A DNA stretch of 64,000 nt, taken from positions 59,999-123,998 of the forward strand of contig NZ_NPJG01000023.1 of NCBI RefSeq assembly GCF_002251245.1, given 5' to 3'. Below the pieces are notes generated by a model that saw nothing but the letters and a program-made list of their open reading frames with translations, did no database searches and was not told the DNA's origin. Below, piece by piece: positions 15,646 through 25,218 of the stretch (the stretch's first letter is position 1; every line of letters begins with the position of its first letter). This stretch comes from Prevotella sp. P5-92. GTDB lineage: Bacteria; Bacteroidota; Bacteroidia; Bacteroidales; Bacteroidaceae. The translations under genes were made by a program, and so were the position numbers.

Positions 15646-16983
15646 ATGGAAGTAGAAAAAATTATGCAACAGTTGGAGCAGAAGCACCCTGGTGAATTGG
15701 AGTATCTGCAGGCAGTGAGAGAAGTCCTCTTGTCAGTTCAAGATGTGTACAACCAACATCCAGAATTTGAGAAGGCAAAGATTATCGAGCGCATAGTAGA
15801 GCCCGAGAGAGTGTTGACATTCCGCGTGCCTTGGGTTGACGATAAAGGCGAAGTACACGTCAACATCGGCTATCGTGTGCAGTTCAACAGCGCCATCGGT
15901 CCGTATAAGGGCGGTTTGCGCTTTCATCCTTCTGTAAACCTATCTATATTGAAGTTCCTTGGCTTTGAGCAGACTTTCAAGAACGCACTCACCACTCTGC
16001 CGATGGGCGGAGGCAAGGGAGGTTCAGACTTCTCTATCCGTGGACGTTCAGACAATGAGGTAATGCGATTCTGCCAAGCCTTTATGACTGAACTATACAA
16101 GGTGATCGGTCCGTCTGAAGACGTTCCAGCAGGAGACATCGGTGTGGGAGCACGAGAGATCGGCTACCTCTTCGGCATGTATAAGAAACTGAAGCACGAA
16201 TGGAGCGGTGTGCTAACTGGAAAGGGACTCGAATGGGGCGGCTCAAAGATTCGCCCTGAGGCAACAGGTTTCGGCGCACTCTATTTCGTTGACGAGATGT
16301 TGCAGACTCATGGTCTCGATATTAAGGGCAAAACAGTGGCTATCAGCGGATTTGGCAACGTGGCTTGGGGAGCGGCAACCAAGGCGACACAATTAGGTGC
16401 CAAGGTAATCACCATTTCGGGTCCTGACGGCTATATCTATGATCCCGAGGGCATCAGTGGAGAGAAAATCGACTATATGCTCGAGCTTCGTGCCAGCGGA
16501 AACGATGTCTGCGCTCCTTACGCAGAGGAATTCCCAGAAGCTACATTCGTTCCTGGCAAGCGCCCATGGGAAGTGAAGTGCGATATCGCACTGCCATGCG
16601 CTACACAAAACGAGGTGAGCGGTGAGGATGCCGATGCTCTTCTGGCCAACGAACCATTGCTCGTAGCCGAAGTGTCTAACATGGGCTGTACTGCCGAGGC
16701 TGTTGACAAGTTTATCGCTGCAGGCCAGCTATTTGCTCCTGGCAAGGCAGTAAACGCCGGCGGCGTTGCCACATCAGGTCTTGAGATGACACAGAACGCC
16801 ATCCGTCTGAGCTGGAGCGAGGAAGAGGTGGACAAGAATCTACATCAGATCATGCACAATATCCATGAGCAGTGTGTCAAGTACGGCAAGGAGCCAAACG
16901 GATACATTAACTATGTCAAAGGTGCCAATATCGCTGGCTTTATGAAGGTTGCCAATGCAATGATGGCACAAGGAGTCGTATAA
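15646..16983 (+). CDS. gdhA: Glutamate dehydrogenase, NADP-type
   Basis: This 445-residue cytoplasmic enzyme interconverts 2-oxoglutarate plus ammonia and glutamate, the main ammonia assimilation route in many gut Bacteroidota. The length is that of hexameric bacterial NADP enzymes. Visible motifs: YRVQFNSAIGPYKGGLRFHPSVN (residues ~66-88), LPMGGGKGGSDF (~121-132, catalytic-region Lys), DVPAGDIGVGAREIGYLFG (~161-179), VAISGFGNVAWGAATKATQLGAKVI (~231-255, Rossmann GxGNVA), PCATQNEVSG and NAGGVATSGLEMTQNA (~370-385). It has its own promoter. Confidence 0.97.
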   Translation: MEVEKIMQQLEQKHPGELEYLQAVREVLLSVQDVYNQHPEFEKAKIIERIVEPERVLTFRVPWVDDKGEVHVNIGYRVQFNSAIGPYKGGLRFHPSVNLSILKFLGFEQTFKNALTTLPMGGGKGGSDFSIRGRSDNEVMRFCQAFMTELYKVIGPSEDVPAGDIGVGAREIGYLFGMYKKLKHEWSGVLTGKGLEWGGSKIRPEATGFGALYFVDEMLQTHGLDIKGKTVAISGFGNVAWGAATKATQLGAKVITISGPDGYIYDPEGISGEKIDYMLELRASGNDVCAPYAEEFPEATFVPGKRPWEVKCDIALPCATQNEVSGEDADALLANEPLLVAEVSNMGCTAEAVDKFIAAGQLFAPGKAVNAGGVATSGLEMTQNAIRLSWSEEEVDKNLHQIMHNIHEQCVKYGKEPNGYINYVKGANIAGFMKVANAMMAQGVV

Positions 16984-17004
16984 TATTAATAATTGGAATT
17001 AGGA

Positions 17005-17736
17005 ATGAGGAATTACTGCGCAAACCGAAAGTTTAACATAGGACTGCTTATATTAGCATTCCTCATTCCTAATGCCTTATTCCTAATTCCTTATTCTTCA
17101 TACGCTCAAGAACCACAGAAGGGTAAGGCCTCTTATTATTCAAAACGCGCTACCGGAACCCGCACAAGCAGTGGAGAACGACTGCATCACGACAGCCTCA
17201 CATGCGCACACAGGACACATCCATTTGGTACGATGCTGAAGGTGACTAACATACAAAACGGGCGCACAGTGGTGGTCAGAGTCACCGATCGCGGTCCGTT
17301 TGGACGAGGACGCATAATCGACCTCTCTTATAGGGCTGCACGCGAACTCGGCATATTGTCGCAAGGAGTGGCAATGGTCACCGTTGAACTTGCCAACGAA
17401 CTCATCATTCCCTTCAAGCCGAAGGAAGACAAAGCCGTATATGAGATCGACTTCGAGACACCAGCTCCAGAGCCTTCCATCACTCCTATATGGCAAGAGC
17501 TGAAAGAGGCACATAAAAAACCGTCGAAACCGCTCAACAAGTTGGGCGACAAACGTCAGCATGCTACAGGCCATGTCACACAACAAACCACACAATCGTT
17601 GGCGCAAAAGCATAAAACGGCAAGTCTTGACAATGGTACAAAAGGCGCCGAAAAGGCATCGACAAACGTTTTTGATGAGATAGACAAGAACCCTAACAAA
17701 TCGCGTGTCTCGCAAAAACGCACTGCCGTAAGGTAA
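17005..17736 (+). CDS. RlpA-like septal ring/lytic transglycosylase family protein
   Basis: The ATG at 17005 is preferred to a TTG at 16993. Residues ~10-35 are a hydrophobic signal or anchor segment (LILAFLIPNALFLIPYSSYA). The double-psi beta-barrel follows: GKASYYSKRATGTRTSSGERLHHDSLTCAHRT (residues ~41-72), LKVTNIQNGRTVVVRVTDRGPFGRGRIIDLSYRAARELG (~80-118). The Asp in VTDRGPF is the family's key active-site residue. RlpA proteins cut naked glycan strands of peptidoglycan at the septum. The last ~90 residues are low-complexity, Lys/Thr-rich and without the SPOR domain found in many RlpA proteins. It follows gdhA by 21 bp and may share its transcript. Confidence 0.88.
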   Translation: MRNYCANRKFNIGLLILAFLIPNALFLIPYSSYAQEPQKGKASYYSKRATGTRTSSGERLHHDSLTCAHRTHPFGTMLKVTNIQNGRTVVVRVTDRGPFGRGRIIDLSYRAARELGILSQGVAMVTVELANELIIPFKPKEDKAVYEIDFETPAPEPSITPIWQELKEAHKKPSKPLNKLGDKRQHATGHVTQQTTQSLAQKHKTASLDNGTKGAEKASTNVFDEIDKNPNKSRVSQKRTAVR

Positions 17737-17792
17737 TATTCACCTTGCAGCTAACACTTTTTTCGTTCGAAAAGTGATTTTTTCCCTCTATC

Positions 17793-17826
17793 TTTGCTCA
17801 TAATTGAAAAAAAATGTGTAAGTTTG
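17793..17826 (+). promoter_or_regulatory. Candidate promoter of the CE2 gene
   Basis: TAAGTTTG (17819-17826) is 30 bp before the ATG, with TTTG 22 bases upstream. A second -7-like box TATCTTTG lies at 17789-17796. Confidence 0.55.
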
Positions 17827-17856
17827 CAGCGTCGAACTAATAACATTACTTTAATT

Positions 17857-18939
17857 ATGAACAAGAAACTATTGTCAATAGCTTTACTTCTATTCCCCAT
17901 AATGGCACTTGCCGCAGGCAAAAACGTCAAGGCAAACGATAAAGCCGTCTCTTTCATCGGACGTACTGAGACACTTGCCGACGGCAGCGTGAGATACGAC
18001 TGGGTGGGAACATACCTTCGTACAAGATTCACAGGAGGAAACATAGCCGTCATCGCCTCAGAGACAGGCACAAGCTACTACAATGTCATCATTGATGGAA
18101 AGGTAACAAAGAAAATGAAGATTACGGGAACAAGTCCGCAAAAATACGTGCTTGCCAGCGATCTCTCAAAAGATTCACACGAACTGATGTTGCAGAAATG
18201 CACAGAAGGCGAATATGGTTGTACCACAATACATTCCATAGAAATAGCTGACAATGGCACACTGACACCAGTAGAACCGAAGAAACGACTCATCGAGGCT
18301 TACGGCGATTCATACACCTGTGGCTATGGTACCGAGGGACGCACAGCAAGCGAACGGTTCAGACTCGATACCGAAAACTGCAACAAGGCATATATCCCTA
18401 TCATGGCACGCTATTTTGACGCCGACTACCGCATCATAGCACACTCTGGCAACGGTATGGTGAGAAACTGGGGTGACAAGAAACAACAGTCGTCCGTCAA
18501 CATGTCAACACGCTACACACAACTATACGACGACTTCTCAACTAAGGCCTTCGATTACAACCAGCGACGACCAGATATCGTCACCATCAATATCGGAACC
18601 AACGATTTCTCGCCTACGGCAATACCCGAAGCACAGAAATATGTGGCGGCATATATCAAGATGATAGAGACTATCAGCAAACGATACGACAACGTGCCTA
18701 TACTTTGCATCACACCACATTCTTCCAACCACTATCTGCGTGCAGCCATACAGCTGCTCAAGGAGAGCACTGCAAACATCTATCCTAACGTGCATTTTGC
18801 AATGCTCATGAATAATATCATCAACGACGATGTGGATCTTGGATCGGACTGGCATCCCAACTATCAGGGACAGACAAAGATAGCCATGACACTGATACCG
18901 CAAATATCAAAGATAATGCATTGGGAGGTGAAAGAATGA
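17857..18939 (+). CDS. CE2-type acetylxylan esterase (SGNH hydrolase)
   Basis: The ATG at 17857 starts a clear signal peptide (MNKKLLSIALLLFPIMALAAG). The 360-residue protein has an N-terminal jelly-roll (residues ~25-140) and a C-terminal SGNH domain, the CE2 layout. The nucleophile Ser is in EAYGDSYTCGYGTEG (~146-160), HSGNGMVRNW gives the Gly/Asn region, IGTNDFSP the Asn block and SDWHPNYQGQTKIA (~334-347) the terminal D-x-x-H. CE2 enzymes remove acetyl groups from xylan or mannan sugars. Its TGA overlaps the ATG of the next gene (ATGA), so translation is coupled. Confidence 0.87.
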   Translation: MNKKLLSIALLLFPIMALAAGKNVKANDKAVSFIGRTETLADGSVRYDWVGTYLRTRFTGGNIAVIASETGTSYYNVIIDGKVTKKMKITGTSPQKYVLASDLSKDSHELMLQKCTEGEYGCTTIHSIEIADNGTLTPVEPKKRLIEAYGDSYTCGYGTEGRTASERFRLDTENCNKAYIPIMARYFDADYRIIAHSGNGMVRNWGDKKQQSSVNMSTRYTQLYDDFSTKAFDYNQRRPDIVTINIGTNDFSPTAIPEAQKYVAAYIKMIETISKRYDNVPILCITPHSSNHYLRAAIQLLKESTANIYPNVHFAMLMNNIINDDVDLGSDWHPNYQGQTKIAMTLIPQISKIMHWEVKE

Positions 18940-21911
18940 ACACAAACATACCACAGGAATGGAATAAATTCTATCTACGAGATGTTTCGTTTGTCAACCT
19001 CATGACACGACGCATCTTCAACGTGCTCATCGTGGCCAATCCCTACGACGCTTTTATGCTCGAAGACGATGGACGAGTGGATGAGAAGATCTTCGACGAG
19101 TATATGGACCTCGGACTACGCTATCCACCCACCTTCACACAGGTGAGTACAACGGAAGAGGCCAACCAAGTGCTGCGCAGCACGGATATCGACCTCGTGA
19201 TATGCATGCCGGGTAACGCCGACAACGACGCCTTCGATGTGGCACGTGCCGTAAAAGCAGACTCGCCCGATATCCCTTGCGTCGTGCTCACACCTTTCTC
19301 ACATGGTATCACCCGACGTATGCAAGACGAAGATCTCTCGATGTTCGACTATATCTTCTGCTGGCTTGGCAACACCAATCTCATACTCTCAATAATAAAA
19401 CTGATAGAGGACAAGATGAATATCGACCACGACATCAACGAGGCCGGGGTGCAGATGATACTGCTTGTAGAAGACAGCATCAGGTTCTACTCATCCGTTC
19501 TGCCAAACCTCTATAATTATATACTACAACAGAGCAAGCGATTCTCTACCGAGGCTCTTAATCCGCATGCCGCATCGCAACGAAAACGAGGACGACCAAA
19601 GGTGGTGCTCGCAAGAAACTATCAGGAGGCAATGGCGCTTTATGAGCGTTATCATGACAACACCCTTGGCGTCATCAGCGACACGCGTTTCCCCATGGAC
19701 GGAAACAAAGGCAGTGAGAAAGAGGCTGAAGCAGGATTGATGCTCCTACGTGAGATAAGACGACGCGACGAGTTTGTGCCGCTCATACTGCAGAGCTCGG
19801 AAAGCGAAAACAGGAAAAAGGCTGAGGCAGAGGGATTCCGCTTCGTTGACAAAAACTCAAAGAAGATGAATATCGATCTCAGAAATCTCATGGAGACACA
19901 CATGGGATTCGGCGATTTCATCTTCCGCAACCCGAAAACACAAGAGGAGGTGATGCGCATCCATTCGCTGAAGGAACTTCAAGACAATATCTTCAAGATA
20001 CCCGACGACTCGATGCTTTACCACATCTCGCGCAACCACATGAGCCGCTGGCTCTGCGCACGTGCCATCTTCCCCGTGTCGGAATTCCTGAAACACGTCA
20101 CATGGCATAAGTTACAAGACGTGCAGGCGCATCGTAAGATTATCTTCGATGCCATCGTACAGTACAGACAGATGAAAAACATAGGCATCGTCGCCGTCTT
20201 CGACCGAGGGAAATTTGATGCCTATAGCCATTTCGCGCGTATCGGCGACGGGTCGCTCGGAGGAAAAGGACGCGGATTGGCTTTCCTCGACAATATCATC
20301 AAACGTCATCCGGAGATGAACCAACTGCCAGGAGTACAGGTGTCGATACCACGTACCGTGGTGCTTTGTACCGACATCTTCGACGAGTTTATGGACAAGA
20401 ACAACCTCTATCAGATAGCACTGAGCGACGCTCCTGACGATGTCATACTGAGTCACTTCCTCCACGCCCAACTGCCAGACTCACTGATAGCCGACTTCTT
20501 CACGTTCTTCGACGCCGTCAAGTCACCAATAGCTGTACGCTCGTCGTCGCTGCTCGAAGACAGTCATTACCAGCCGTTTGCCGGTATCTATTCCACATAT
20601 ATGGTACCTTACCGTGAGGATAAATACGAGATGCTGCGAATGCTTGCCTGCGCTATCAAAGGCGTCTATGCCTCAGTGTATTATAAGGACTCGAAAGCCT
20701 ATATGACTGCCACAAGCAACGTTATCGACCAAGAGAAGATGGCAGTTATTCTTCAGGAAGTGGTGGGAAAACAGTATGGCGACCGGTATTACCCAAACTT
20801 TAGCGGTGTGCTACGCTCCATAAATTATTATCCTATCGGCGACGAGAAGGCAGAAGAGGGCATAGCCAGTCTCGCCTTGGGATTGGGCAAGTATATTGTC
20901 GATGGAGGACAGACACTTAGGGTTAGTCCGTATCATCCTCACCAGGTGCTGCAGACAAGCGAGATGGAAACTGCATTGCGCGAGACACAGACACGATTCT
21001 ATGCTCTCGACATGAAAAACGTGAGCGAAGACTTCAAGGTGGACGATGGTTTCAACATACTTAACCTGCGCGTGAAGGAAGCCGACAAGGACGGCGCGCT
21101 CAACTATATAGCTTCTACCTATGATCCTTATGACCAGGTAATCCGCGATGGCATCTACGAAGGCGGACGTAAGGTTATCTCCTTCTGTGGAGTACTCCAA
21201 CAAGGCGTGTTTCCACTTCCCGAACTGTTGCAGATGGCACAGACTTTCGGGGCAGGAGATATGAAACGACCAGTGGAAATAGAGTTCGCATGTAATGTCA
21301 ATGCCGACCGGACAGGCGAGTTCTATCTGCTGCAGATACGACCTATCGTCGATAGCAAACAGATGCTTGACGAGGACGTGGCGGCTATTCCTGACGACAA
21401 CTGTCTGCTACGCTCATACAACTCCCTCGGACATGGCATCAACGAGGATGTCTGCGACGTGGTTTATGTGAAGACCGGCGACGACTTCACCGCAGCTAAC
21501 AATCCTGCCATCGCCGAACAGGTGGAACGCATTAACCGGCGGTTCCTCGACGAGAAACGTGGATATATCCTCGTGGGACCAGGACGATGGGGGTCAAGCG
21601 ACTATTGGCTCGGCATACCAGTGAAGTGGCCGCACATTAGTGGCGCACGTCTTATCGTGGAGTCGGGATTGAAAAACTATCGCGTTGATCCAAGCCAAGG
21701 AACACACTTCTTCCAGAATCTCACCTCCTTCGGTGTTGGCTATTTCACCATCAACACTTACAACAACGACGGCATCTTCCGACAGGATATCCTCGACCAG
21801 ATGCCTGCCGTGGAAGAGACAGAATTCGTGAGACACGTCCGCTTCCCGCATCCTTTGAAGATAATGATGGACGGGAAAAGGCAAATCGGAGTGGTGGTGA
21901 ATGAAAATTGA
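18936..21911 (+). CDS. Receiver-like plus PEP/pyruvate-binding (PPDK_N) giant protein
   Basis: The ATG at 18936 overlaps the previous stop and is preferred to the in-frame TTG at 18921. The product has 991 residues. Residues ~20-165 resemble a receiver fold without its acidic pocket. Residues ~170-320 form a second receiver-like domain (MILLVEDS, VISDTRFPMDG, LILQSSES, FRFVDKNSKKM). Residues ~430-810 match the ATP-grasp PEP/pyruvate-binding domain of PEP synthase: GSLGGKGRGLAFLDNI, PIAVRSSSLLEDSHYQPFAGIYSTY, LGLGKYIVDGG and EFYLLQIRPIVDS. The phospho-His and PEP-binding domains of PEP synthase are absent; instead there is a ~180-residue tail containing ILVGPGRWGSSDYWLGIPV. It may be a signalling or phosphotransfer protein rather than a metabolic enzyme. 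Confidence 0.75.
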   Translation: MNTNIPQEWNKFYLRDVSFVNLMTRRIFNVLIVANPYDAFMLEDDGRVDEKIFDEYMDLGLRYPPTFTQVSTTEEANQVLRSTDIDLVICMPGNADNDAFDVARAVKADSPDIPCVVLTPFSHGITRRMQDEDLSMFDYIFCWLGNTNLILSIIKLIEDKMNIDHDINEAGVQMILLVEDSIRFYSSVLPNLYNYILQQSKRFSTEALNPHAASQRKRGRPKVVLARNYQEAMALYERYHDNTLGVISDTRFPMDGNKGSEKEAEAGLMLLREIRRRDEFVPLILQSSESENRKKAEAEGFRFVDKNSKKMNIDLRNLMETHMGFGDFIFRNPKTQEEVMRIHSLKELQDNIFKIPDDSMLYHISRNHMSRWLCARAIFPVSEFLKHVTWHKLQDVQAHRKIIFDAIVQYRQMKNIGIVAVFDRGKFDAYSHFARIGDGSLGGKGRGLAFLDNIIKRHPEMNQLPGVQVSIPRTVVLCTDIFDEFMDKNNLYQIALSDAPDDVILSHFLHAQLPDSLIADFFTFFDAVKSPIAVRSSSLLEDSHYQPFAGIYSTYMVPYREDKYEMLRMLACAIKGVYASVYYKDSKAYMTATSNVIDQEKMAVILQEVVGKQYGDRYYPNFSGVLRSINYYPIGDEKAEEGIASLALGLGKYIVDGGQTLRVSPYHPHQVLQTSEMETALRETQTRFYALDMKNVSEDFKVDDGFNILNLRVKEADKDGALNYIASTYDPYDQVIRDGIYEGGRKVISFCGVLQQGVFPLPELLQMAQTFGAGDMKRPVEIEFACNVNADRTGEFYLLQIRPIVDSKQMLDEDVAAIPDDNCLLRSYNSLGHGINEDVCDVVYVKTGDDFTAANNPAIAEQVERINRRFLDEKRGYILVGPGRWGSSDYWLGIPVKWPHISGARLIVESGLKNYRVDPSQGTHFFQNLTSFGVGYFTINTYNNDGIFRQDILDQMPAVEETEFVRHVRFPHPLKIMMDGKRQIGVVVNEN

Positions 21912-21938
21912 AAAATTGAATTATTGAAATATTAAACG

Positions 21939-23519
21939 ATGAAAAAGAAAACAGTACTTACCGCTCTGCTCGCCTTGTCGCTATCAGCACAGAGCTATTC
22001 TCAAACCGCCACGCTTCATACTATGTCCGATAAGACTGCTTCAGCACACCCGCTCATACCAGGCTATCACCCTGATCCGTCTGTATGCCGGGTAGGCAAT
22101 GAGTATTATATCGTTAATTCCTCGTTCCAGTATTTTCCCGGTGTGCCCATCTTCAAAAGCAACGACATGGTTCATTGGGAACAGATAGGCAATGTGCTCG
22201 ACCGTAATAGCCAGTTGCCTCTCAAAGGTGCATCGTCGTGGCTTGGAATATATGCGCCGACAATACGCTATAACGACGGTACCTTTTATATGATTACTAC
22301 CAATGTGGGCAATGGGGGCAACTTCATGGTCACTGCCACATCGCCCGAAGGACCGTGGAGCGAACCTATGTGGTTGCAACAGCAAGGCATCGACCCCTCG
22401 CTGTATTTCGAAGACGGGAAATGCTATATGGTCAGCAATCCCGACAATACCATCACGCTCTGCGAGATAGATCCTACCACAGGAAAGCAACTCACGGAGA
22501 GCCGCGGCATATGGCAAGGCACAGGCGGACGCTATCCCGAAGGACCACATATATATAAGAAAGGCCAATATTACTATCTGCTCATATCAGAAGGAGGTAC
22601 AGAGATAGCCCACCGCCTCACCATGGCACGCAGCCGTAACATCTATGGACCTTATGAAAGCTGTCCGCACAACCCCATCTTCACCCATTGCTGCCTGTCC
22701 GCACAAGATAGTCAGGTACAGGGAACAGGTCATGGCGACCTCGTGGAGGATGCTAACGGACAGTGGTGGATGACCTTTCTCGCCTTCCGCCTCTACAACG
22801 GAACTTATCACCACCTCGGACGCGAGACCTTCCTCGTGCCTGTGGAATGGGATGCCGACGGATGGCCTGTAGTCAACCATGGCAAACCGCTTCAGCCAGT
22901 AAACAAAGACACCGACTTCGCGTCGCTCCCTCAGGCTGCCATTGCCAATACGGCGGCAAAGGGTTTTAAGGCCATGGGACACGAGTGGCTCTATATCCAG
23001 AACCCCGACTCGTCGAAATACGAACGGCGAGGCAGTACACTGAGACTTCATGGTTCGAAAAGCTCGCTTACCGAAAACGACCGTCCAACCTTCGTGGGGC
23101 GTCGCCAACAGCATGCCGACATGACAGTCACCGTCTCTCTCGACGCCACGCTGCTCAAGCCCGGCGACGAGGCTGGACTCACCGCTTACCAGATACACGA
23201 CGGACATAGCGAAGTACTTGTAGGCAGAGCCGATGACGGCAAGCTATACGCCACCGTGCGCTATCGCATGAAAAACCTGGAGAAGACAGAGGAGAGGTTA
23301 TGGCTCGACAGCGCAAAGCAGCTGCTCGTGCTCCGCGCCACCCCCGACAACTACGAGTTCCTTTGTGGCAAGGATGAGAAGTCGCTCAAGTCGCTCGGAA
23401 CCATCGCTCCTCAGCTGATGAGCACTGAAGTGGTGGGAGGCTTCACAGGTGTCATCCTTGGCATCTACGCCACTGGCAACGGCTCAGCCGACTTTAAATC
23501 CTTCGACTATCAGCATTAG
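21939..23519 (+). CDS. GH43 beta-xylosidase/alpha-L-arabinofuranosidase with C-terminal lectin-like domain
   Basis: This 526-residue secreted enzyme has a signal peptide (KKTVLTALLALSLSAQSYSQ). The GH43 propeller starts with GYHPDPSVCR (Asp 46, catalytic base), FQYFPGVPIFKSNDMVHWEQIG is the typical first blade, GIDPSLYFEDGK carries the modulating Asp (~150) and RYPEGPHIYKKG the acid Glu (~205). Residues ~330-526 form the beta-sandwich 'beta_xylosidase_2' domain found in the xylosidase subfamilies. It follows the large PEP-domain protein by 27 bp. The substrate should be xylo-oligosaccharides or arabinosylated xylan, in keeping with the upstream CE2 acetylxylan esterase. Confidence 0.92.
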   Translation: MKKKTVLTALLALSLSAQSYSQTATLHTMSDKTASAHPLIPGYHPDPSVCRVGNEYYIVNSSFQYFPGVPIFKSNDMVHWEQIGNVLDRNSQLPLKGASSWLGIYAPTIRYNDGTFYMITTNVGNGGNFMVTATSPEGPWSEPMWLQQQGIDPSLYFEDGKCYMVSNPDNTITLCEIDPTTGKQLTESRGIWQGTGGRYPEGPHIYKKGQYYYLLISEGGTEIAHRLTMARSRNIYGPYESCPHNPIFTHCCLSAQDSQVQGTGHGDLVEDANGQWWMTFLAFRLYNGTYHHLGRETFLVPVEWDADGWPVVNHGKPLQPVNKDTDFASLPQAAIANTAAKGFKAMGHEWLYIQNPDSSKYERRGSTLRLHGSKSSLTENDRPTFVGRRQQHADMTVTVSLDATLLKPGDEAGLTAYQIHDGHSEVLVGRADDGKLYATVRYRMKNLEKTEERLWLDSAKQLLVLRATPDNYEFLCGKDEKSLKSLGTIAPQLMSTEVVGGFTGVILGIYATGNGSADFKSFDYQH

Positions 23520-23641
23520 CATATACCGGCAATATGAAAATTCATCTGCAACCTTCACTTTGCAAAAACGCACAAAAAAGACAAATCACGTTTGATTTAT
23601 GTGAAAATTGTAGATTTTGCTTGATAAAAAACGACAAAACG

Positions 23642-23673
23642 TTTGTATTTCAGAAATAAAAATGCTAACTTTG
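23642..23673 (+). promoter_or_regulatory. Promoter of the aldolase gene
   Basis: TTTG (23642-23645), 20 bases, TAACTTTG (23666-23673). Leader about 50 bases. Confidence 0.8.
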
Positions 23674-23729
23674 TCGCCGAAAAAGAAATAATAGGTTTAT
23701 AAAATCAATAAATATACAAATTAATTATT

Positions 23730-24734
23730 ATGGTAAGTTACAAAGAATTGGGTCTCGTGAATACCCGCGAGATGTTCAAGAGAGCAGTAGCAGGTGGCTA
23801 CGCTATTCCAGCATTCAACTTCAACACTATGGAGCAGATGCAGGCTATCGTACAGGCTGCCGTTGAGACAAAGTCTCCAGTTATCATGCAGGTTTCTAAG
23901 GGCGCACGTAATTACGCCAACGCTACCATCCTCCGCTATATGGCTCAGGGTGCAGTAGAGTATGCTAAGGAACTCGGTTGTGAGCATCCTGAAATCGTTC
24001 TTCACCTCGACCATGGTGACAGCTTCGAGCTCTGCAAGGACTGTATCGACATGGGCTTTTCTTCTGTGATGATCGACGGCTCACACCTCCCATACGAGGA
24101 GAACGTGGCTCTCGCAAAGAAGGTTGTTGACTACGCTCACCAGTATGACGTGACTGTAGAGGCTGAGCTCGGTGTTCTCGCAGGTGTTGAGGACGAGGTT
24201 TCTGCCGCTGAGTCTCACTACACAAAGCCTGAGGAAGTAATCGACTTCGCTACACGCACAGGTTGCGACTCACTCGCTATCTCTATCGGTACTTCTCACG
24301 GTGCATACAAGTTCACTCCAGAACAGTGCACACGCGACCCGAAGACAGGTCTGCTCGTTCCTCCTCCATTGGCATTCGACATCCTTGCCGAGATAGAGCA
24401 GAAGCTCCCTGGATTCCCAATCGTTCTCCACGGTTCTTCTTCTGTACCACAGGACGAGGTTGCTACCATCAACAAGTTCGGTGGCAAGTTGCCAGACGCT
24501 ATCGGTATTCCAGAAGACCAGCTCCGTCAGGCTGCTAAGTCGGCTGTTTGCAAGATCAACATCGACTCTGACTCTCGTCTGGCCATGACAGCTGCCATCC
24601 GTCAGCACCTTGCTGAGCATCCTGGCGACTTCGACCCACGTCAGTATCTGAAGCCAGCTCGCGAGAACATGAAGAAGATGTACATCCACAAGATTGTGAA
24701 CGTACTGGGTTCAGACGGCAAGCTCGCAAACTAA
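23730..24734 (+). CDS. fba: Class II fructose-1,6-bisphosphate aldolase
   Basis: This 334-residue zinc enzyme splits fructose-1,6-bisphosphate to DHAP and glyceraldehyde-3-phosphate in glycolysis. The class II signatures are present: AIPAFNFNTMEQMQAI (residues ~26-41), VLHLDHGDSFELCKDCIDMGFSSVMIDGSHLPYEEN (~90-125, zinc His and catalytic Asp), TVEAELGVLAGVED (~143-156), SIGTSHGAYKF (~189-199, zinc His), VLHGSSSVP (~231-239, zinc His) and KINIDSDSR. The codon choice is narrow (AAG, CTC, GTT/GTA), as in a highly expressed gene. It could in principle process other sugar phosphates, but nothing suggests it replaces the missing rhamnulose-1-phosphate aldolase. Confidence 0.96.
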   Translation: MVSYKELGLVNTREMFKRAVAGGYAIPAFNFNTMEQMQAIVQAAVETKSPVIMQVSKGARNYANATILRYMAQGAVEYAKELGCEHPEIVLHLDHGDSFELCKDCIDMGFSSVMIDGSHLPYEENVALAKKVVDYAHQYDVTVEAELGVLAGVEDEVSAAESHYTKPEEVIDFATRTGCDSLAISIGTSHGAYKFTPEQCTRDPKTGLLVPPPLAFDILAEIEQKLPGFPIVLHGSSSVPQDEVATINKFGGKLPDAIGIPEDQLRQAAKSAVCKINIDSDSRLAMTAAIRQHLAEHPGDFDPRQYLKPARENMKKMYIHKIVNVLGSDGKLAN

Positions 24735-24761
24735 TTCCGGGTTTTCGGGTTTAATAGACAT

Positions 24762-24787
24762 AGGCTGGCATTCGTGCCAGCCTTTTT
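24762..24787 (+). terminator. Rho-independent terminator of fba
   Basis: AGGCTGGCA (24762-24770), TTCG loop, TGCCAGCCT (24775-24783), then T-run to 24787. Confidence 0.95.
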
Positions 24788-24818
24788 CGTACTGCAGCAT
24801 TAAATAAAATACTCACTT

Positions 24819-25124
24819 ATGTCACTACCTAAATTCATTGTCACCATGGATGGCCGTCTTCGTTTAGGCATGGTCTCTCTCCATTCTGAGTTGGTCAACC
24901 AAGGAGAGGATTGTATCGGAGGCGGGCTTTACGACCTCGACTATCTCTCGTCGTGCCTCATCCTCTATCGCCAGTCACACGACTACGGTTGCCCCCGTTG
25001 GCATCTTGTTGACACTCTTCACGTGCCTGAAGCCTATCGCGGATGGCGCATACGCTATGTCTTTGACGATGGCTATCACGAAGACTTCCCCGTAAGTGAA
25101 AAACTACCAATAGAATATTATTAG
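24819..25124 (+). CDS. Small conserved-looking protein of unknown function
   Basis: A 101-residue protein with no signal peptide or membrane segment. It is rich in Tyr, Asp and Leu, with GGGLYDLDYLSSCLILYRQSHDYG in the middle and a basic GWRIRYVFDDGYHEDF region near the end. It has no motif that I recognise. The codon usage and composition match the neighbours and it sits alone between a terminator and the next promoter, so it is probably a real gene. Confidence 0.6.
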   Translation: MSLPKFIVTMDGRLRLGMVSLHSELVNQGEDCIGGGLYDLDYLSSCLILYRQSHDYGCPRWHLVDTLHVPEAYRGWRIRYVFDDGYHEDFPVSEKLPIEYY

Positions 25125-25166
25125 TACTAAATAATCTAAACAACAAAAACAAAACTTGCCAATACT

Positions 25167-25197
25167 TTTGTGGTTTTAAGAAAAGTGCGTATATTTG
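25167..25197 (+). promoter_or_regulatory. Promoter of the glycine-zipper lipoprotein gene
   Basis: TTTG (25167-25170), 19 bases, TATATTTG (25190-25197). Transcription should start near 25204, giving a very short leader. Confidence 0.75.
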
Positions 25198-25218
25198 TGG
25201 CGTCTAAATCGAATGAAT

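Noticed and set aside
16993..17004. TTG start for the RlpA-like protein
   Set aside because: An ATG 12 bp downstream gives the better signal peptide.
23730..24734. Class II aldolase as the missing rhamnulose-1-phosphate aldolase
   Set aside because: The sequence has full fructose-bisphosphate aldolase signatures and its own strong promoter far from the rhamnose operon.
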